In this document: one piece after another, positions 1 to 6,124 of the stretch
How positions within the stretch are numbered: the stretch's first letter is position 1
Layout of the letters: each line of letters starts with the position of its first letter
Source of the DNA: Enterobacteriaceae bacterium
GTDB taxonomy: Bacteria > Pseudomonadota > Gammaproteobacteria > Enterobacterales > Enterobacteriaceae
DNA length: 46,770 nucleotides
Assembly (NCBI GenBank): GCA_031261005.1
Contig: JAISKF010000049.1
Span: forward strand, 1 to 46,770
Direction of reading: 5' to 3'
Notes under the pieces: generated by a model
The model's input: the letters and a program-made list of their open reading frames with translations, nothing else
Told to the model about the DNA's origin: nothing
Databases searched by the model: none
Position numbers and translations under genes: made by a program

Positions 1-2006
1 AAGTCATCGCCTAAATCACCCAGTGAATCAAACAACTGACCGCCGTTGATGGCGTCTTTACTGTTTGGCGCGATCGCACCGTCAGCCACATTGGTGATTT
101 TCATATCACCGGCATCAACACCGTCAACGGTAATACTTGGTCCGTTAGCAATGGTCAGTCCGTCATTGTTCAGTACGCTGTCGCCGATTGTGATGTCGCC
201 GGTATTACCCAGATCCAGATTCTTCGCCAGCTCAGTGGTTACTGTTCCGTTATCTTCCGTCACAGTCAGATTGCTATCGGCTGATGCAAAGGTCACTGTG
301 TCGTCTGGTTTCACGTTGGTCTTGTTGCCATTTTTATCAGCAACATGCCAGCCTGTATTGGCAATTTCAAGTACCTCGTCCAGCTGATCCTTGTTCACCG
401 CATCTTTGCCGTTTGTACCATCTTTAACGCCGGAAATTTTACCGTCATCGTTAATGATGATGTCGCCGAACTGCGGTGAATCTGCCATCACAATATTCAG
501 CTTACCGTCAGCACCGACTTCTGTTTTCAGGTTGGCACCGCTGTAAGCGCCTGCGGTTGTACCCTTACCCTGAATGGTTAAGGTATCACCCAGATTTAAG
601 TGACCAACAAGACCGGTATTACCCGCCAGATTCAGACCTCTAATGGTCAGATCATTGCCTAAACCAGTCAACTGGCTGACATTCACGCCATCAGTCGGTG
701 CTGTACCGGCTGCCACATTGGTGATTTTCTTATCACCTGCATCAATACCCGCCGCAACCACTTTTGGTCCGTTGGTAATAGTCAAACCGTCGTTATTCAG
801 CAGGCTGTTACCTATTTTCACACTGCCCGCATCAGTCAGGTTAATATCATTTTTTAGCTTTATATCATAATATACTTCGCCCGAATTCCCACCGAAGCTA
901 TCGCTATCCGAGATACTGTCGCCTTCAGGCCCGTGAGTGCCCGAACCGAAACGGACTGTAAGATTTTCTGTGTCATTTAACGCAATAACACCCCGCCCAC
1001 TTACAGGAATCCCTTCTGAGACGCTGGTGGCGGTGCCATCCAGATACTTGTATTGATTAGAAAATATAACAGAATTAACCGCTTCAGTCACAGACCATGT
1101 CACAGCATAAAGCTGCGAACCATTAACAGCATCAGTGCTATCTATCGCCATTCTGCCATTCGCAACATTCAGAAGAGTACGGGTTTGATATTTCGCCGCT
1201 TCCTCTTGGGCTTTAATGTCAGCGTTTGCCTCCCCTATTGCCTTAGTCCAGGCAGAGTCACCCCATTGAGGATTCGCCATTAACGCATCACGCGCAGAAT
1301 AGTCGATTTCAGCGCCGCCAAAACTCACAGAGCCAATAGGGGTAGACCCCTCTTCAGAATATTTATAGGTATATTCCTTCGTTCCCCTCCCGGACAATAT
1401 AGTTTTTGCGGTAGCAATCGGAGTCTGATTTACTATCGACCCTGCACCGAGAGCAACTGAGCCTCCGTTATTTTTTGTGCCAGTCGCATACGACAATACC
1501 TTTGCACCGTCACCGATAGCAATAGAACCCTTGCCACCAGATCCTTGAGTTACGTATGTGTTGTTACCGATAGCCATACTATTTATGCCAGCTGCTTCTG
1601 CGTTGTTACCGAGAGTAACACCGGTAGCATCTGTAACTCTTGTACTCCTGCTAGCGTTAGCTTTCGCTTGCTCAGTTGACTCAGTTGACTCAGTTGACTC
1701 AGTTGAGTTGTTCGCAAGCGAACCAACCTCAGTTGTATTGCTCGCTTGCAAACCAACCGCAGTTGAGGTGCTCGTATCGGCGATTCCTGCCGTATACGCG
1801 CGAGCTTGCGGTACAAAACTGATACCGCCAATAACAGCAAATGCCATAGCAATGGCACTTAATCGAAATTCATGTGTACCGCAATGACAAAGCTCCGCGA
1901 CACAGCCGCATAAGGAAGCACGTTTGCCTTTAGTCGGTGTCAGCTCACTGACGGGGATCAGCATACCTTTTTCGCTGTCCCATTTTAATCTGTATATATT
2001 ATTCAT
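1..2006 (-). CDS. Trimeric autotransporter adhesin (YadA-like), N-terminal part, runs off the left edge
   Basis: The reading frame is open from an ATG at 2006 to base 1 (about 668 residues), so the membrane anchor lies outside the window. The product begins MNNIYRLKWDSEKG, an extended signal peptide region (ESPR) typical of type V secreted proteins, with a hydrophobic core and a probable cut after VPQARA near residue 70. Next come four STE tripeptides, YadA-head motifs (NSMAIGNN, GSIAIGDGAKV, GSVALGAGS), a neck-like DAVNGSQLYAV, and two or more stalk repeats of the form TNVA..A-VN-QL joined by NNDGLTI.NGP segments. The family forms homotrimeric surface fibres that bind host or abiotic surfaces. 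The ESPR is unusual in carrying the Cys-rich stretch LCGCVAELCHCG. No strong Shine-Dalgarno is visible. The gene lies 67 bases downstream of the TPR-like gene and is probably co-transcribed with it. Confidence 0.93.
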   Translation of the reverse strand, partial: MNNIYRLKWDSEKGMLIPVSELTPTKGKRASLCGCVAELCHCGTHEFRLSAIAMAFAVIGGISFVPQARAYTAGIADTSTSTAVGLQASNTTEVGSLANNSTESTESTESTEQAKANASRSTRVTDATGVTLGNNAEAAGINSMAIGNNTYVTQGSGGKGSIAIGDGAKVLSYATGTKNNGGSVALGAGSIVNQTPIATAKTILSGRGTKEYTYKYSEEGSTPIGSVSFGGAEIDYSARDALMANPQWGDSAWTKAIGEANADIKAQEEAAKYQTRTLLNVANGRMAIDSTDAVNGSQLYAVTWSVTEAVNSVIFSNQYKYLDGTATSVSEGIPVSGRGVIALNDTENLTVRFGSGTHGPEGDSISDSDSFGGNSGEVYYDIKLKNDINLTDAGSVKIGNSLLNNDGLTITNGPKVVAAGIDAGDKKITNVAAGTAPTDGVNVSQLTGLGNDLTIRGLNLAGNTGLVGHLNLGDTLTIQGKGTTAGAYSGANLKTEVGADGKLNIVMADSPQFGDIIINDDGKISGVKDGTNGKDAVNKDQLDEVLEIANTGWHVADKNGNKTNVKPDDTVTFASADSNLTVTEDNGTVTTELAKNLDLGNTGDITIGDSVLNNDGLTIANGPSITVDGVDAGDMKITNVADGAIAPNSKDAINGGQLFDSLGDLGDD
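1671..1706 (-). repeat. Four tandem 9-bp repeats coding STE in the adhesin
   Basis: CTCAGTTGA is repeated four times in a row on the plus strand, read as Ser-Thr-Glu on the coding strand. The unit is a multiple of three, so copy-number slippage would lengthen or shorten the adhesin N-terminus without a frameshift. An imperfect longer duplication (QASNTTEV / LANNSTES) lies next to it. Confidence 0.9.
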
Positions 2007-2073
2007 GATTCATCGTAACCATATGAAAAAAAAAGAAAACATCAATTTATTTTACTTAATTATTTTTCCCCCC

Positions 2074-2724
2074 TTATTCCATTAAAGGTCGTTCGAGAGA
2101 CTCGAATAAAAAGAAGTGTCTGGTTTTATCAACCATTTGTTTTGCCAGCGCTTTATCGTTTAATACCCAAGTCAGGTAAGAACTGGCAAAAAACACTGTT
2201 TGCGTCACAACGTCTTGTTTTTTGGGATCAAAAGAGACATCGTTTTGCAATACAATATTTTTCAATAATTGAACGGCTGAGATTTTTTTGGCGAACATAT
2301 CTGCAATATGTTTATTGGCGGCGTCAGAGAAGTGCATCGCCTCAGCCATATAAGCGAGCTTGCGCTCAAGATCCGCACCGCCGTTTCTTGCGGTTAGCAG
2401 CAGCACCCATAACGACGCATATTCCGCATCACGCCGATTCGCGCTGCCCTGAATAGCCTTAAAGGCGCTCATTGATTCAGCAAATCGCCCCAGCGCATAA
2501 AGATTAATCGCCGACGGAACAGCCGCGTCTGGCATTGGCATATATGAATTCAGCAGCGAGTCATATATGCCGCGGGCTTCACGCGGTTTGCCCGCTAAAT
2601 CAAACGCAATCGCCTGCTGAAAAGCCGCCTGCTCATCTTGCGATACAGCAGCCGTAGCAGGCTGAACAAATACCGTTAAAGCGGAGAAAAAGAAAAACAA
2701 CAAATAACGAAAAAATACCGGCAT
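2074..2724 (-). CDS. Secreted TPR-like protein, adhesin operon partner
   Basis: A 216-residue protein when started at the ATG at 2724, which has GGGAG eight bases upstream. The longer frame from 2763 adds 13 residues ahead of the signal peptide and is less likely. Residues 1-26 form a signal peptide (MPVFFRYLLFFFFSALTVF, cut after ATA or TAA). The mature part is helical, with TPR-like pairs: AFQQAIAFDLAGKPREARGIYDSLL, then AINLYALGRFAESMSAFKAIQ. I do not recognise a named family. It sits between the InsA-like gene and the adhesin in one direction, so a periplasmic helper role in export or assembly is a reasonable inference, comparable in position to SadB or TpgA but not obviously homologous. 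Confidence 0.75.
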   Translation of the reverse strand: MPVFFRYLLFFFFSALTVFVQPATAAVSQDEQAAFQQAIAFDLAGKPREARGIYDSLLNSYMPMPDAAVPSAINLYALGRFAESMSAFKAIQGSANRRDAEYASLWVLLLTARNGGADLERKLAYMAEAMHFSDAANKHIADMFAKKISAVQLLKNIVLQNDVSFDPKKQDVVTQTVFFASSYLTWVLNDKALAKQMVDKTRHFFLFESLERPLME

Positions 2725-2811
2725 AAACACACTCCCTTGATACAGAAAACTAAAGAGCGACATTCCGTCGCCCGAAATACAACGGTAAAATTAAATAAAT
2801 AAAAGTAAGGA

Positions 2812-3141
2812 TTAGTTAGTTAAACGAGAACGGCTATATTTTAATGCGAGCGCATTAACGGAATAATTTTGACGGATTTTATCATCGCTCAAACCTTCAT
2901 CACGCAATGAATCAATCAATTTATATTCCTGTTCTTTGTATGAAGAGTAAATATAAGCACCTTGAAAACTTCTTTTACATGACACGCAATAATAACGACG
3001 CTTGCCGGACTGAGCATATCCATGCTTGTTCACCGTACCTTGCTTGTTACAATAGCGACATATTTTTGGTACTTCATCTTTTAGAATCGCATCTTTTAGA
3101 ACCAAATTAGCGTTCAAATCAAATTCATATATTTTCGACAT
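2812..3141 (-). CDS. Stand-alone InsA-like zinc-ribbon protein 1
   Basis: 109 residues, ATG at 3141 with GGAG upstream. Residues 28-60 hold a zinc ribbon, CRYC followed by YYCVSC, and the signature NKHGYAQSGKRRYYC, then KRSFQGAYIY. This matches the N-terminal zinc-binding domain of IS1 InsA (remembered E. coli form RYLCSHCRKTWQLQFTY). A 27-residue N-terminal extension is not found in InsA, and the C-terminal helix-turn-helix part (DEGLSDDKIRQNYSVNAL) is the most divergent of the four copies in this window. No insB or DDE transposase frame follows: the next gene, 87 bases on, is the secreted TPR-like protein of the adhesin operon. A DNA-binding regulator derived from a transposon is inferred. 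A relic of an IS1-family element is the alternative. Confidence 0.75.
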   Translation of the reverse strand: MSKIYEFDLNANLVLKDAILKDEVPKICRYCNKQGTVNKHGYAQSGKRRYYCVSCKRSFQGAYIYSSYKEQEYKLIDSLRDEGLSDDKIRQNYSVNALALKYSRSRLTN

Positions 3142-4002
3142 AACTCTGACTCCATAAAGGTACTAACTAAACTTTTTCATTCAGTGAATTATTCACATAA
3201 AAAGCGAGCTAAAAAGTGAACTTTAGAAAAAACACAATTCATCACAAGATCATTTCACTTCATGTTGTTAATACCATGTGAACAGTAAATAAAAACAATA
3301 ACTTATAACAAAACATTAAATAATCTAAGATAAGCAACCGATTACCTTAAACATTTTAAATAAGGCTATAATATTTTTATAACAGTCATTTCAGACACTC
3401 CATATCCGACGAATAGTAAGCATAAAAATAAAAACACACGAAATTATTTACACGAATATATAAATAAAACGAGAAGAGCGAGATACCGTCATTAGCCAGT
3501 GTTTTTACAAAAAATGACATATAAAAACACCACCGGACAATACCGGAAACAATAACTAAAAAAGATTAAGCACAAGTGAAATCATATTCTAAATTTTAAT
3601 GATCATATTCTTTGCATAGCGCAATTCACATCATCATAAATTTTAAACAATAAGATTCACATCAACGCAGTTCGATCATATCCGATAAACCGTATATATT
3701 TATCCGCGTTTTTTGTTTTTTCGTAAAGGTATATAAATGTTTTATTGGGGTGGGGATTTGTGGTTTTTTTGAAAGGAGAAATATGGGGGAATAATACGAG
3801 ACAACAAACATTCCCCGCAGGGAGAGATGTGTCGGAGCTGCCGACATTTTAATACCGAACAAACATTTTTAATTCCCCGTTAGACGGCGGCAACCACTTC
3901 TCCATAGAGGGGAATTAATGGTGTTTACATCTAAATTCCAAACTAAATACATCTGCGAAAAACACAGAATAATATCAAATGCCGCTTTATTGCGTGGCAC
4001 AA
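3142..4002. other. AT-rich 860-base gap, no convincing gene
   Basis: The left part is the leader of the InsA-like/TPR/adhesin operon. It contains several TTCAC/GTGAA words within about 200 bases of the start codon, possible operator half-sites. The right part holds the GGGGAAT inverted repeats listed separately. A 66-codon minus-strand frame at 3662-3862 shows no recognisable motif and overlaps those repeats. Confidence 0.5.
3786..3918. repeat. Two nested-type inverted repeats of GGGGAAT
   Basis: GGGGAAT at 3786-3792 faces ATTCCCC at 3810-3816. TTAATTCCCC at 3869-3878 faces GGGGAATTAA at 3909-3918 (10-bp perfect arms, 30-base loop). Four copies of one motif in about 130 bases suggest protein-binding sites or a structured RNA. 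The role is unknown. Confidence 0.6.
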
Positions 4003-4032
4003 TTGAGCTACAATTTAAGCATATTTTATAAT
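4003..4032 (+). promoter_or_regulatory. Likely promoter of the dinJ-yafQ pair
   Basis: TTGAGC at 4003-4008 and TATAAT at 4027-4032 are separated by 18 bases. The -10 box ends 22 bases before the antitoxin start. Autoregulation by the antitoxin and toxin complex is the family norm, but the operator is not obvious. Confidence 0.6.
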
Positions 4033-4054
4033 CAATTTAACGGAGATTTTAATC

Positions 4055-4315
4055 ATGGCTATAAATGCGGTTGTCCGCGCGCGGATAGACGAAACGTTAA
4101 AAAATGAAGCAGCAGATGTTCTGGCGGGCATGGGTTTAACCATATCTGACCTTGTTCGTATGACGTTAACCAAAGTTGCCAGAGAGAAAGCGTTACCTTT
4201 TGATATGCGTATTCCGAATGAACTGACGGCAAAAACCATTACTGCCAGTGAACAAGGGATTGATGTTCGCAAAGCGAAAGATGCTGACGATCTCTTTAAT
4301 CAACTCGGTATTTAA
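4055..4315 (+). CDS. dinJ: RelB/DinJ-family antitoxin
   Basis: 86 residues, ATG at 4055 preceded by GGAG. The N-terminus (NAVVRARIDETLKNEAADVLAGMGLTISDLVRMTLTKVA) is the ribbon-helix-helix DNA-binding and dimerisation domain of DinJ. The C-terminal tail (IDVRKAKDADDLFNQLGI) is the toxin-neutralising segment. It should bind and inhibit the YafQ-type toxin encoded six bases downstream and repress their shared promoter. The pairing of family and partner makes the dinJ assignment firm. Confidence 0.93.
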   Translation: MAINAVVRARIDETLKNEAADVLAGMGLTISDLVRMTLTKVAREKALPFDMRIPNELTAKTITASEQGIDVRKAKDADDLFNQLGI

Positions 4316-4321
4316 TGACTC

Positions 4322-4600
4322 ATGACCAGACTAAGGGAAATAGAGTATTCAATTCAGTTTCAAAAAGATGTGAAGAAAGCCCAGAAGCGCCATCAAGATA
4401 TAGCTAAACTCAAAACGCTTATGACGCTTCTGATGAATAATGCTTTACCGCTTCCGGCTATATACAAAGATCACCCGTTACAAGGCAATTACAAAGGCTA
4501 CAGAGATGCCCATATAGAACCTGACTGGTTGCTTATCTACAAAATCACAGATGATCTATTACGCTTTGAGAGAACAGGAACACACGCAGACCTGTTTTAA
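4322..4600 (+). CDS. yafQ: YafQ-family mRNA interferase toxin
   Basis: 92 residues, very similar to remembered E. coli YafQ throughout (KDVKKAQKRH, LPLPAIYKDHPLQG, YRDAHIEPDWLLIYK, LLRFERTGTHADLF). YafQ is a ribosome-dependent endoribonuclease. The catalytic residues known for E. coli are all present, shifted by one: His51, His64, Asp68, His88 and Phe92. The gene starts six bases after the antitoxin stop, with no strong ribosome site of its own, so translation is probably coupled. It is intact and expected to be active. Confidence 0.94.
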   Translation: MTRLREIEYSIQFQKDVKKAQKRHQDIAKLKTLMTLLMNNALPLPAIYKDHPLQGNYKGYRDAHIEPDWLLIYKITDDLLRFERTGTHADLF

Positions 4601-4617
4601 CCATCAGACAAAGCGTA

Positions 4618-4719
4618 ATGCTTGATCCTGAATATCGTGAAGCCTATGAAGCAGAAGAAGTCCGCGAGCGCCGCCAAGAGACGATAATTTTACGAGCACC
4701 CGCCATCACTTCATCGTGA
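4618..4719 (+). pseudogene. Possible antitoxin N-terminal remnant
   Basis: A 33-codon frame starting MLDPEYREAYEAEEVRERRQ resembles the N-terminus of HTH-type antitoxins, where a LDPE-x-R-xx-YEA lead-in comes before the helix-turn-helix. It then loses similarity and stops. Its 3' half is antisense to the end of the PaaA2-like antitoxin frame. It looks like a truncated remnant joined at a rearrangement breakpoint near 4675-4690. Confidence 0.35.
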
Positions 4720-4841
4720 GGGATTTTAGGTTTAGTGCTATTTATTGATGCTTCAACTTTAGTACGAAACCAGCGGTCATAACTTTCTGCCTGTTCTTGT
4801 GTCTCAAATTCTGAAACAATTGGCGATAATTTTCGTGTCAC
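4644..4841 (-). pseudogene. PaaA2-like stability-determinant antitoxin, C-terminus replaced, no toxin partner
   Basis: 65 residues from a GTG at 4841 with GAGGA eight bases upstream. The core SPIVSEFETQEQAESYDRWFRTKVEASI, then PKIPHDEVMA, matches the small antitoxins of ParE-type systems often annotated as stability determinant (PaaA2 family). After MAGA the expected basic tail is replaced by KIIVSWRRSRTSSAS, which is read from the antisense of the neighbouring remnant. No ParE-type toxin gene follows. It is therefore probably a broken antitoxin, although it could still be expressed. Confidence 0.5.
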
Positions 4842-5082
4842 AACTTTTCCTCATCTTTTAGCTGAATTTTTAACCAGAATAGCCCGACTTATTTAATAAT
4901 CAACCTCAAATTCGGATAAGAACAGAAATCCCCAACACAAAACAGCTCATTATTCACTCATTCGTAAACTAAATAATATTAGAATCAATAACTGCATTGC
5001 CTTATACTGCGCGTTTCGATCAGCGCTAATCGCGCGGATAAACCCATATAAGATAAACCCACATAAAAAGGTGAAATGAATT

Positions 5083-5967
5083 ATGTCGTTATTAATTGCG
5101 ACTACGGTGCTTTGGGCGTTTTCGTTTAGTCTAATCGGTGTGTATTTATCGGGGCAGGTTGATACATGGTTCGCCGTTTTTATCCGTATTGCGCTGGCTT
5201 TTGTGGTGTTTCTGCCGTTTTTACGTATTCGCGCGGTTAGTCTGAAACAGGCGCTTCTGTTTATGCTGGTCGGCGCATTTCAACTCGGTATTATGTATCT
5301 GTTTTATTACCAATCTTTCCTTTATCTCAGCGTGCCGGAAATTCTGTTGTTTACTATTATGACGCCGATTTATGTCACGCTGATCTACGATCTGCTGGTT
5401 GGCAACCGCCTGCGAGCGGGCTATTTATTCAGTGCGCTGCTGGCTGTTGTTGGTGCGCTGGTGATCCGCTACAACCAGCTTAGCGCCCAATTCTGGCTCG
5501 GATTGTGTCTGGTTCAGGGCGCAAATATCTGTTTTGCCATCGGTCAGGTAGGATATAAACGCCTGATGGAGATGTATCCCATGCCGCAGCGCAATGCGTT
5601 TTCATGGTTCTATCTAGGTGCGCTATGTGTCGCTGGCGTAGCATGGCTGATATTTGGTGATAACAGCAAAATGCCAACCACCGGTTTACAGTGGGGAATT
5701 CTTATCTGGCTGGGGATCGGCGCTTCCGGTCTGGGCTATTTTATGTGGAACTACGGCGCAACGCAGGTTGATGCTGGAACGCTGGCGATCATGAATAATG
5801 CGCTGATCCCCGCAGGATTACTGGTTAATTTTGCTATCTGGCAGCATGATGTTGACTGGCTGAGGCTTTCCATCGGCGGCGGAATTATCGCCGCGTCCTT
5901 GCTGGTACATAAATGGTGGGTTGTGCCGAATGGTTTGACACCACAGGTAAAAAATAGCGCGGAATAA
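5083..5967 (+). CDS. yigM: YigM-like biotin transporter (EamA/DMT superfamily)
   Basis: 294 residues with about ten hydrophobic segments, arranged as two EamA repeats. It follows remembered E. coli YigM closely: TTVLWAFSFSL at the start, FRTR-like FLRIRAVSLKQ, LMEMYPMPQRNAFSWFYLGA, and GYFMWNYGATQVDAGTLAIMNN near residue 225. YigM imports biotin across the inner membrane. The start has AAGGTG upstream. In E. coli the gene lies by metR/metE; here it precedes zntA in the same direction but is separated by the ZntR promoter, so the two are independently controlled. Confidence 0.9.
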   Translation: MSLLIATTVLWAFSFSLIGVYLSGQVDTWFAVFIRIALAFVVFLPFLRIRAVSLKQALLFMLVGAFQLGIMYLFYYQSFLYLSVPEILLFTIMTPIYVTLIYDLLVGNRLRAGYLFSALLAVVGALVIRYNQLSAQFWLGLCLVQGANICFAIGQVGYKRLMEMYPMPQRNAFSWFYLGALCVAGVAWLIFGDNSKMPTTGLQWGILIWLGIGASGLGYFMWNYGATQVDAGTLAIMNNALIPAGLLVNFAIWQHDVDWLRLSIGGGIIAASLLVHKWWVVPNGLTPQVKNSAE

Positions 5968-6058
5968 CGTAAAAAACCGCAGGCGCAGAAAGGAAAATCG
6001 TCAGGTTATCGAGGTAAACACATCTCAAACCCATCACACTTTTTGTGCAGCGCAGCCA

Positions 6059-6090
6059 TTGACTCTGGAGTCTACTCCAGAGTGTAGAGT
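6059..6090 (+). promoter_or_regulatory. zntA promoter with ZntR operator
   Basis: TTGACT at 6059-6064 and TAGAGT at 6085-6090 are separated by a 20-base spacer, the overlong spacing typical of MerR-family activation. Within it lies a perfect palindrome: ACTCTGGAGT (6062-6071), CT, ACTCCAGAGT (6074-6083). Only the two central bases differ from the E. coli ZntR site as I remember it. The site shows that the in-frame codons before 6095 are promoter, not coding. No zntR gene is in this window. Confidence 0.95.
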
Positions 6091-6124
6091 AGCAATGATG
6101 AACTCTGGCGAAAGGCGCTGCACA

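Noticed and set aside
46-870. Plus-strand frames at 46-387 and 643-870
   Set aside because: They are antisense to the repeated adhesin stalk; their mutual similarity comes from the stalk repeats.
3662-3862. 66-codon minus-strand frame in the gap before dinJ
   Set aside because: No recognisable motif and it overlaps the GGGGAAT inverted repeats; more likely chance.
6059-6124. Extended N-terminus of ZntA from the TTG at 6059
   Set aside because: These bases are the ZntR-controlled promoter, including the -35, operator and -10.
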